DNA of 6,638 bases from an uncultured Eubacteriales bacterium (GTDB lineage Bacteria; Bacillota; Clostridia; Oscillospirales; CAG-272), in contig CAKSUH010000091.1 of assembly GCA_934500855.1 (NCBI GenBank), positions 1 to 6,638 on the forward strand. The letters are read 5' to 3'. Under the pieces are notes generated by a model that searched no databases, was not told where the DNA came from, and worked only from the letters and a program-made list of their open reading frames with translations. Each line of letters opens with the position of its first letter. The first letter of the stretch is position 1. Made by a program: the position numbers and the translations under genes. Positions 1 to 5,630 of this stretch are shown in pieces.

Positions 1-12
1 GAGGTGGTAAAA

Positions 13-483
13 ATGAAAAAGAAAGTGATTTTGCGCGGATTGTTCGGACTGCCCGTCGGAATCGCCATCGGGTTTGTAATTACGCTGCTGATCTCCATCT
101 GCATCGGAGACGGCTCTTTTTACCCCGTCACGCCGGAACTGATCCAAACGACGGGGAACGAACTGAATGCAGTTATTTTGCAGACGATCCTTTGCGCCAT
201 CCATGGTGTGGGATTTGCGATGGCATCCGTGATCTGGGAAATTGATTCATGGAGCCTTGCAAAGCAAAGCGGCATATACTTTTTGATTATCAGCGTGGTC
301 ATGCTGCCGATTGCTTATTTTGCGAATTGGATGAAGCACTCCATTACCGGTGTTCTTTCTTATGTGGGAATCTTCGTGATGTTTTTTGCGGCGGTTTGGA
401 TTTCACAGTATCTGCTTTGGAAGAGGCGCATAAAGAAAATGAACGCACGAATTCACGGCGAGGATGATCAAAAGCAAAATTAA
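13..483 (+). CDS. DUF3021 family four-helix membrane protein
   Basis: A 156-residue integral membrane protein. Hydrophobic segments lie at about residues 8-32, 52-77, 87-105 and 112-136, with a positive N-terminus (MKKK) and a basic cytoplasmic tail (WKRRIKK) ending in a charged stretch. Length, the four-helix pattern and the overall sequence feel match the DUF3021 family, whose function is unknown and whose members often follow a LytTR-type response regulator gene; any such partner would lie left of the window and cannot be seen. ATG at 13 is chosen over the in-frame GTG at 4 because GAGGTGG (1-7) sits 5 nt before the ATG as a Shine-Dalgarno site. The gene ends with TAA at 481-483 and is separated from the operon beyond it by a terminator, so it is probably unrelated to the rest of the window. 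Family call is moderately sure; function is unknown. Confidence 0.75.
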   Translation: MKKKVILRGLFGLPVGIAIGFVITLLISICIGDGSFYPVTPELIQTTGNELNAVILQTILCAIHGVGFAMASVIWEIDSWSLAKQSGIYFLIISVVMLPIAYFANWMKHSITGVLSYVGIFVMFFAAVWISQYLLWKRRIKKMNARIHGEDDQKQN

Positions 484-754
484 GTTCGTCAATGAAAGAA
501 ATAACAAACCCACTGCCATATCAGCATTTGGGAAGTGAACCAGAATACTTAGGTGGTGCATCCCGACGACCGCCGTGTGACAACGGAAAGAAAAAGCAAA
601 AAGCCTTGAAAACTCCGTGTTTTCAAGGCTTTTTTGTGGCGCGGGAAACATGACACCTCGGTGACAAGTCAACCTACCCACACGAATTGTTATGTACCAG
701 GTATCCCATAGAACTCACGAAAATGCAACTGCTAAGCCAAAACAGATTGAAATA
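484..754. other. Convergent intergenic region, no gene seen
   Basis: Apart from the terminator at 598-635, I see no supported gene here. A 53-codon reading frame from ATG 492 to TGA 653 has no Shine-Dalgarno site and reads straight through the terminator, so it is not called. The roughly 120 nt between the terminator and the SirTM stop codon are an unusually long 3' untranslated stretch for the operon; a small CACC-TC-GGTG dyad occurs around 655-664 but has no clear role. Confidence 0.5.
598..635. terminator. Bidirectional intrinsic terminator
   Basis: A 16-bp perfect stem: left arm 598-613 (AAAAAGCCTTGAAAAC), 5-nt loop TCCGT (614-618), right arm from 619 (GTTTTCAAGGCTTTTT), followed by T up to 635. 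The A-run on the left side gives a T-run on the other strand, so it should work in both directions. It can end transcription of the DUF3021 gene (+) and of the seven-gene operon (-), whose last stop codon is at 755-757. Confidence 0.9.
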
Positions 755-1624
755 TCACAGAACTTTTTCGATTGCTTCTCCGATATCCCCGTCAACGCAA
801 ATCGCTCTGTCGGCAATCTCATCAGGACAGAACACCTCGCCGCGGTTGATGCAGGCGTAAGTCGCGCGTGGATTTTTCGCGGTCATCTGCCAGAAGGGAT
901 ATTTGATGATGACAGGCGTGTTATACCCGACACCGAGTTCGAGAAACAATATCTTTTGTCCCTCTCTCGTGCGCAGGAAGTTTGCATACCGCCCCGCCGC
1001 CCGGTGCCAGCCCTCGTCCTCGACAAACCTGTCGTTCGCGCGAAGATTCATGGTCAAGGGCTTTCCGCAGTGCGGACAGCGCGGGATAAGCGCAGACGAA
1101 ATTTTCATGTCCTTTTGCTCTGCGACCATTTGCCTGATAACCGCTTCATTGTCCCATGTCTCCTGACAGCAAGGTTCTCTGCATTGAAACAACCCGTAGT
1201 CGCCCTGCGTGTAAAACAGCCGCTTTTTATCGAAGCCCGTCCTCTGAAAGCAGTGGTCAACATTCGTCGTGATGACAAAATAATCTTTGTCCTTCACAAG
1301 ACGGAACAGTTCTTCATAGACCGGCTTCGGCGCGTCCGTATAGCGGTTGATGAGGATATACCGGCTCCAATATGCCCAGTGTTCCTCCGGTGTATCATAC
1401 GGATAAAACCCGCCCGAATACATATCATGAAAACCGTATTTCGCCTCAAAATCAGCAAAATATTTTCGAAACCGCCCGCCGTCGTAGGTAAATCCCGCCG
1501 AGGTTGAAAGCCCCGCACCCGCGCCGATGATAACCGCGTCGGCTTCGTCAAGCGCGGTTTTCAGCTTTGGTATCTGCACCGAGCAGTCGGTTGTAGATTT
1601 CGTAATCCTCGTTCTTCCAAACAT
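755..1624 (-). CDS. SirTM: class M sirtuin, protein ADP-ribosyltransferase
   Basis: A 289-residue Rossmann-type sirtuin. Visible motifs, counted from ATG 1624: GAGAGLS (34-40, NAD+ binding), TTNVDH (119-124, the sirtuin Q/TNxD motif), TQGDYG (139-144), a zinc-ribbon-like set of cysteines (C148, C152/C153, C183, C186) and LELGVGYNTP (228-237). The His of the usual catalytic 'HG' is replaced by Gln140, the hallmark of class M sirtuins, which ADP-ribosylate proteins and do not deacylate. Asn121, Gln140 and Arg195 have the spacing I recall for the catalytic residues of the Streptococcus pyogenes enzyme. It is the last gene of the operon and overlaps the macrodomain gene by 77 nt. ATG 1624 is preferred because AAGGTG lies 7 nt upstream; TTG 1627 and an internal GTG at 1579 are alternatives. 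In known loci the target is lipoylated GcvH-L; no such gene is present, so the substrate here is unknown. Confidence 0.92.
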   Translation of the reverse strand: MFGRTRITKSTTDCSVQIPKLKTALDEADAVIIGAGAGLSTSAGFTYDGGRFRKYFADFEAKYGFHDMYSGGFYPYDTPEEHWAYWSRYILINRYTDAPKPVYEELFRLVKDKDYFVITTNVDHCFQRTGFDKKRLFYTQGDYGLFQCREPCCQETWDNEAVIRQMVAEQKDMKISSALIPRCPHCGKPLTMNLRANDRFVEDEGWHRAAGRYANFLRTREGQKILFLELGVGYNTPVIIKYPFWQMTAKNPRATYACINRGEVFCPDEIADRAICVDGDIGEAIEKVL

Positions 1625-2348
1625 CAAATATCACCTTGATTCCGCTTTTCGTTTCTTTTTTATAATCCTTTACAGCCTGTATTGCGATCTCCGCCGCCCT
1701 CTCATTCGGAAAATGAAATTCCCCGGTAGAGATACAGCAGAAAGCGATACTTCCGAGGTGCTTTTCATCCGCCAGAGCAAGACAGGAACGGTAGCAGGAG
1801 CGCAACAACTCACAGTCTCTCTCCGTCAGCCGCCCGCCGACAATCGGTCCGGCTGTGTGTAAGACATACCGGCATGGCAGGTTGAATGCCGGTGTGATTT
1901 TCGCCTGTCCCGTCGGTTCATCGTGCCCCTGCTTTGCCATCAGTTCCGCACAGGCAAGACGGAGCTGTACGCCCGCGAAAGTGTGAATGACATTGTCGAT
2001 ACACCCGTGGTTCGGGCAGAAGCAACCGAGCATTTGACTGTTTGCGGCATTGACGATGGCGTCGCATTTCAGCGTGGTAATGTCGCCCTGCCACAGGTAA
2101 ATATCGGGGCGGATCGGCGTAAGGGCAGCAAAGTCGGTCACGCCCTTTTGCCGCGCTTCTTCGCGCAGATATTCGTCCTGTACCCGCAGAAACTCCGCGT
2201 CGCACGGTTTCGGCGGACGGACATTGAAAAGCGCACGGAGCAGGCGCTTTTGTTCTTCCGCTCCGTATGGAACAGCGGTATTTCCGTATTCCGGTCGTTC
2301 TTCGAGCAGACGATCTATCAGATACCACCTTTTTTCACTTTGGTTCAT
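1548..2348 (-). CDS. Macrodomain protein-ADP-ribose hydrolase (SirTM-linked, probable zinc type)
   Basis: A 266-residue protein with a helical N-terminal extension (about 1-80) and a macrodomain (about 83-255). Seen motifs: GDIT (88-91), CDAIVNAAN (95-103), a Cys/His-rich loop GCFCPNHGCIDN (108-119), TAGP (165-168) and CISTGEFHFP (205-214). Macrodomains of this layout remove ADP-ribose from proteins and are found fused or next to SirTM, forming a reversible ADP-ribosylation switch. The CxCxxHxC-like loop fits the zinc-dependent macrodomain subgroup, where the metal sits in the active site; which of C109, C111, H114 and C116 bind metal is inference. ATG 2348 has GAGG (2356-2359) 7 nt upstream, overlapping the stop codon of the previous gene; the spacing between the two genes is 9 nt. 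The 3' end overlaps SirTM. The enzyme is expected to be cytoplasmic; its substrate is unknown here. Confidence 0.92.
   Translation of the reverse strand: MNQSEKRWYLIDRLLEERPEYGNTAVPYGAEEQKRLLRALFNVRPPKPCDAEFLRVQDEYLREEARQKGVTDFAALTPIRPDIYLWQGDITTLKCDAIVNAANSQMLGCFCPNHGCIDNVIHTFAGVQLRLACAELMAKQGHDEPTGQAKITPAFNLPCRYVLHTAGPIVGGRLTERDCELLRSCYRSCLALADEKHLGSIAFCCISTGEFHFPNERAAEIAIQAVKDYKKETKSGIKVIFDVWKNEDYEIYNRLLGADTKAENRA
1632..1637 (-). promoter_or_regulatory. Ribosome binding site deciding the SirTM start
   Basis: AAGGTG on the minus strand, 7 nt before ATG 1624-1622, lies inside the macrodomain coding sequence. No comparable site precedes the internal GTG at 1579, which supports the long, 77-nt overlapping start and translational coupling of the ADP-ribosylation writer to its eraser. 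Confidence 0.6.
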
Positions 2349-2357
2349 CGGAAAGCC

Positions 2358-2972
2358 TCATTTCCATTTTTCCACCGCGCCGACAGGACAGTTTTCAAAA
2401 CAAGCTCCGCAGTGAAGGCAATGTTCCGGCTGAATGGTGTATTTCTCACCCGGTACGATACATTTTTGCGGACAGTGTGAAAGACAGGTGCCGCACCCGA
2501 TACACGCATCGGTTATCCGATAGCCCTTGAAGTCCGTTTTTGCGTGTCCTACCGCATAGGTTTCACGAAAAATCGGGTTGACTCCGAGATTGAAATACTC
2601 AATGGTGAAATCCTTGATTTCAAAGATTACGCAGATATCCCGCGTGTCCCCCGGATAGACATTGGAAAGGTAGGGTTGTTCGGAAAAAATGGTGTCAACC
2701 TTTTCACGCCGTTCCTTTTCGGAAACAGGAATCGCTTTGCCGGAAAGCCGGATCATCTCTTTATAACGGGTATAGGCAAGCATCTGCACTCGTCCGTCGG
2801 CAAGCAGTTCCTCACAAAAAGATTTGCCGCGCGCCGTGAGAAAATACAGGCTGTCCGGCTCAAAGTGAATGGCACTGACACACCGAACCTGCGGCGCGCC
2901 GTTTTTGTCTACGGTAGCAAAGGAAAGCACACCGCACAGCTTCAGTTTTTGCAAACAGATTTCAGCGTTCAT
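2358..2972 (-). CDS. Flavin-binding split-barrel / 2x[4Fe-4S] ferredoxin fusion
   Basis: A 204-residue two-domain protein. Residues about 1-130 resemble the pyridoxamine 5'-phosphate oxidase-like FMN-binding split barrel (LSFATVDKNGAPQVR at 16-30, SLYFLTARGK at 41-50). Residues 155-200 carry two classic [4Fe-4S] motifs: C157-x2-C160-x2-C163-x3-C167 and C185-x2-C188-x2-C191-x3-C195, the latter followed by PVGAVEKW. The fusion predicts an electron carrier moving electrons between a flavin and two clusters. In this operon it could supply electrons to the radical SAM enzyme, the DUF1848 protein or the nitroreductase; that link is inference. ATG 2972 is preceded by AGAGAGG (2977-2983) at a rather short 4-nt gap, overlapping the DUF1848 stop. 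It lies 9 nt from genes on both sides. It could also be a flavin reductase using its own ferredoxin. Confidence 0.88.
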   Translation of the reverse strand: MNAEICLQKLKLCGVLSFATVDKNGAPQVRCVSAIHFEPDSLYFLTARGKSFCEELLADGRVQMLAYTRYKEMIRLSGKAIPVSEKERREKVDTIFSEQPYLSNVYPGDTRDICVIFEIKDFTIEYFNLGVNPIFRETYAVGHAKTDFKGYRITDACIGCGTCLSHCPQKCIVPGEKYTIQPEHCLHCGACFENCPVGAVEKWK

Positions 2973-2981
2973 AATACCTCT

Positions 2982-3911
2982 CTAAAACAAGGACAGTTGA
3001 TTTTTGATATAAGACTCCTGCCGTGCGTCAATAATCCGGTCGCCCGGACGAAAGCCGCCGATGAGAAACGGTGAGTCGGGATTGTGCAGTTTTCTGTTCT
3101 GTTCCACGGTTTTCCGGTCATAGTTGGCATAGCAATAAACACAGCCGTGCAGACAGGTATTGTACATCCCGATATCCGCACCGAGCAGGCAATTACACTG
3201 CGCCCGCGGCGATTTCTTTGATTTCGGAACAGAAAGACTTATATCTGTTGCCGTCTCCAAAACCTCTTTTGTCATGAACCCCGAAACATCCGCCCCGCAT
3301 TCGGCGAGCGCCGCATTTTCACAGCAGGTGCGGATCGGAATGCCGTACTGCCGACCGGTCTTCACAAATTCCGTAATCAACCGCTTCTGTTCTTCATGGG
3401 GGACGGCGCGTGCTTCCGGGAAATTGCGTTTGGTCTTTTCATAAAGATCAATAAAACTGACGACACAGGAATTCACATATCCCGAAAGAGTCTGTGCAAT
3501 TTCCGCAAATGCCCGCAGGTGATATTCGGGAGAATATTTTTCGGTGATAAAAACCGGATCATACCGCCAGCCGACCGCTTTTGCCCCAACAATCCCGGAC
3601 AGCTCCTTGATTGACTTCAAAACATCCGTTTTGTCCGGGACAAACGGCTCGATCTCTTTTCCGTACGGCGTCAGTGTCACGAACCAGAACTGCCGGAAGC
3701 GGGACAGCTCGGAAAGCCGCTTTAGCATCGGCTGCGGATTTTTGGTACAGAAGCAGAGGATATCGACGACCTCGGGATCAAGCCGGTATCGGAGTACCTG
3801 TTCGGGGGTGTACGGATTTCGTGTCAATACATAGCCGTCACGCACACGGTTGCAGAACCATTCGCTGTAATATGCCGGAATATCCGTCCGACAACCGGTG
3901 TTCAGTATCAT
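2982..3911 (-). CDS. DUF1848 family protein with C-terminal radical SAM-like cysteine motif
   Basis: A 309-residue protein recognised as DUF1848, a family without a firmly assigned reaction to my knowledge. The body looks TIM-barrel-like (FWFVTLTPYG at 76-84 region, VGWRYDPVFI at 113-122). Near the C-terminus there is CNC (239-241) and then CLHGCVYCYAN (253-263), i.e. C253-x3-C257-x2-C260, the spacing of the cluster motif of radical SAM enzymes, but placed at the C-terminal end instead of the start of the barrel. This predicts a [4Fe-4S] cluster; whether it cleaves SAM cannot be judged from sequence. Its ATG (3911-3909) overlaps the nitroreductase TGA by 4 nt (ATGA), with AGGAG 10 nt upstream, so it is translationally coupled. 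The ferredoxin fusion just downstream is a natural candidate electron partner. Confidence 0.85.
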   Translation of the reverse strand: MILNTGCRTDIPAYYSEWFCNRVRDGYVLTRNPYTPEQVLRYRLDPEVVDILCFCTKNPQPMLKRLSELSRFRQFWFVTLTPYGKEIEPFVPDKTDVLKSIKELSGIVGAKAVGWRYDPVFITEKYSPEYHLRAFAEIAQTLSGYVNSCVVSFIDLYEKTKRNFPEARAVPHEEQKRLITEFVKTGRQYGIPIRTCCENAALAECGADVSGFMTKEVLETATDISLSVPKSKKSPRAQCNCLLGADIGMYNTCLHGCVYCYANYDRKTVEQNRKLHNPDSPFLIGGFRPGDRIIDARQESYIKNQLSLF

Positions 3912-4510
3912 GTTTCATCTGCTCCTATCCGTATCACACGCCCCGCTTTTCTCGGTTTTGCCGTGGGATGTGAATCGCTCTCGCGCGGATAACCGAGAAG
4001 AAGCTGCATGACGGCGTAACGGTCTGTCGGTATCGCCCATTTTCGGAGTACTTCCTGCCCGTAAGGATCGGCAAAGGCTGTCCAGCCCTGCCCGATATAA
4101 CAGGAGCCGATACCGAGTGCGTCTGCGGCAAGCATCATGTTTTCTGCCGCGACGGCACAGTCATCCACAGAGAAAAGGAAGTCCTTTGGCGCAAACATCG
4201 TAATAACCGTCGGTGCGTCATAAAAGGCGTTTGTCAGCTTCGGGTCGTCCGCAATGCTGGGCTGTTCGCGGGAGACAAAATTGTTTTCCGTCGCCATGCG
4301 GGGATGCGAATTTGCGCGTTTGATTTTTCCGAGGCGTTCGTTTACCTCTCTGTCCTGACAGACGGCAAATATCACGCTTTGCCGTCCTCCGGCGCTCGGT
4401 GCGTAAAGCCCCGCCTGCAAAATCTGCTCCAAAGCATTCTCGTCAATCTGCTTTGTCTCAAACCGCCGAACCGAGCGGCGGTGCATAATGGTTTCCATGA
4501 TATCAGACAT
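3908..4510 (-). CDS. Nitroreductase-family FMN oxidoreductase
   Basis: A 200-residue flavoprotein of the nitroreductase superfamily, normally an FMN homodimer using NAD(P)H. Visible family features: the N-terminal RRSVRRF (11-17), APSAGGRQ (37-44) for FMN and substrate pocket, ALGIGSCYIGQG (131-142) and the C-terminal LLGYP (171-175). ATG 4510 is chosen over longer in-frame starts because AAGGAG (4518-4523) lies 7 nt upstream and the next 50 upstream codons run antisense-like through the maturase gene without family similarity. The start overlaps the maturase stop by 8 nt (ATGTCTGA), and its own stop overlaps DUF1848 by 4 nt. Relatives serve as azoline dehydrogenases in some RiPP pathways, but no YcaO cyclodehydratase is present here, so a role as electron donor, disulfide/flavin chemistry or a different peptide oxidation is equally possible. 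Confidence 0.9.
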   Translation of the reverse strand: MSDIMETIMHRRSVRRFETKQIDENALEQILQAGLYAPSAGGRQSVIFAVCQDREVNERLGKIKRANSHPRMATENNFVSREQPSIADDPKLTNAFYDAPTVITMFAPKDFLFSVDDCAVAAENMMLAADALGIGSCYIGQGWTAFADPYGQEVLRKWAIPTDRYAVMQLLLGYPRESDSHPTAKPRKAGRVIRIGADET

Positions 4511-5543
4511 TTTTAATCTCCTTCCAGCATTGCGGATCGGCAGCATAGAAATTGCCGTCCTTGCCGCTTGCCACGGCGGGACATCCGCGGCAGAACGCAA
4601 GCAGCTCGCATTTTGCGCATTTTTCAAACTTGGTATAATCCCGGTACCGCTCCATTCCGCAAACCCATACATCGGCTATGCGATCGGAAAATACATTTCC
4701 GACCTTACTGTTCTGCACTCTGCGGCAGGCGTAAATATCGCCTGTCGGAAGGATCGTCAGGTGGCAGTTGCCGCAGTTGCAGCCGCCGTAGATCATGCCG
4801 TCCTCTACGCCTTCCGGAATCCGGAACGCACCCGTTTCGTATTCATACAGCGTCCAGAGGTGGTCTTTTTTATTAAAGTAGGTCTGACATCCCGCCGCTT
4901 CATATTCCCTGAACTTTTTGTCGCAGTCAGAGAGCAGCTTGCGGTATCTGAGCGGTTCGATTCCCACATCTTTTTCTTCACTTGTCGGACAGTAGCGCGC
5001 AAAGGCAAAAATGTTTGCCCCCGCTGCTACCACCGTGTCGATGATGCCCGGAACCTCGTCGATATTCGTCCCGGAAACGGTCGTCATAACGACACTGCGC
5101 ATCCCGGCGCGGTTGATACAACCGATCTTTTCCAGTGTCGTGTCGAAGCTGCCGGGCTTGCGGAACCAATCGTGTGTTTCACGCAGACCGTCGATGGAAA
5201 GCTGATATTTTTCACATCCGTAATCTTTCAGACGGCGGCAAACATCATCATCAAGATGAAAAGGGTTTCCGAGGATGGTGAACGGTATTTCGTTTTCCTT
5301 CATCAGTCCGAGCAGCTTCCAGAAGTCCGGATGCAGAATCGGATCTCCTCCCGTGATATAGAAGTACGGCAATCTGTCATACATACGGCAGAAATCAAGG
5401 CAGTTGTAAAAGGTGTCCTGCATTTGCTCCCATGACATGGAATCCGGCTTCTTGCAGGCGTTTTCAGAAAAAATGTAGCAATGCTTGCACCGCTGATCGC
5501 AATCATCGGTGATATGCCACTGGAAAGAAAAATACTGTTTCAT
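4503..5543 (-). CDS. Radical SAM/SPASM peptide maturase (ACGX-system type)
   Basis: A 346-residue radical SAM enzyme that should modify the repeat peptide encoded just upstream. The radical SAM cluster motif is C15-x3-C19-x2-C22 (CDQRCKHCY), followed by GGDP (65-68) for SAM binding and LSIDGL (115-120). The C-terminal SPASM domain shows C255, C257, C260 (GGCNCGNCHLTILPTGDIYAC), C273, then C309, C312, C318, C321 and C339, enough for two auxiliary [4Fe-4S] clusters. This architecture is typical of RiPP maturases that form thioether or carbon-carbon crosslinks. Pairing with an ACG-repeat peptide matches the family I know as the 'radical SAM/SPASM, ACGX system', which was defined bioinformatically; its chemistry is not known to me. 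ATG 5543 is supported by GTGAGG (5550-5555) 6 nt upstream; an in-frame longer start exists but lacks similarity. Gap to the peptide gene is 87 nt and contains hairpins. Confidence 0.93.
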   Translation of the reverse strand: MKQYFSFQWHITDDCDQRCKHCYIFSENACKKPDSMSWEQMQDTFYNCLDFCRMYDRLPYFYITGGDPILHPDFWKLLGLMKENEIPFTILGNPFHLDDDVCRRLKDYGCEKYQLSIDGLRETHDWFRKPGSFDTTLEKIGCINRAGMRSVVMTTVSGTNIDEVPGIIDTVVAAGANIFAFARYCPTSEEKDVGIEPLRYRKLLSDCDKKFREYEAAGCQTYFNKKDHLWTLYEYETGAFRIPEGVEDGMIYGGCNCGNCHLTILPTGDIYACRRVQNSKVGNVFSDRIADVWVCGMERYRDYTKFEKCAKCELLAFCRGCPAVASGKDGNFYAADPQCWKEIKNV

Positions 5544-5566
5544 CGCAAACCTCACTGTTATGTAAA

Positions 5567-5581
5567 ACCGGTGTACCCGGT
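5567..5581 (-). terminator. Weak terminator-like hairpin before the maturase gene
   Basis: On the minus strand, ACCGG-GTACA-CCGGT followed by TTT: a short 5-bp GC-rich stem with a minimal T-tract, 23 nt before the maturase ATG. It is too weak to be called a full terminator, but partial termination here would give more precursor than enzyme mRNA, a common arrangement in RiPP operons. Confidence 0.3.
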
Positions 5582-5595
5582 CGTCTCTTTCGGTT

Positions 5596-5623
5596 GGGTC
5601 TGTCATGCGAACACGGCAGACCC
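5596..5623 (-). promoter_or_regulatory. Hairpin between precursor and maturase genes (possible attenuator or mRNA stabiliser)
   Basis: Inverted repeat GGGTCTG (5596-5602) / CAGACCC (5617-5623), a 7-bp stem with a 14-nt loop, beginning 8 nt after the peptide stop codon. No T-run follows it in the direction of transcription, so alone it should not terminate. A structure at this place can protect the 3' end of the peptide mRNA or trim transcription into the maturase. Confidence 0.45.
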
Positions 5624-5630
5624 ATCGTTT

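Noticed and set aside
492..653. 53-codon + strand open frame after the DUF3021 gene
   Set aside because: No Shine-Dalgarno site, and its 3' third is the stem of a strong terminator.
692..1507. 271-codon + strand open frame
   Set aside because: Exactly antisense to SirTM, whose motifs are unmistakable; it has no ribosome site and no recognisable domain.
4511..4672. Longer start for the nitroreductase (54 extra codons)
   Set aside because: The extension lies antisense-like in another frame of the maturase gene and lacks family similarity, while ATG 4510 has AAGGAG at ideal spacing.
4488..5435. 315-codon + strand open frame
   Set aside because: Antisense shadow of the radical SAM/SPASM gene, which carries all expected cysteine motifs; the + frame shows no family features.
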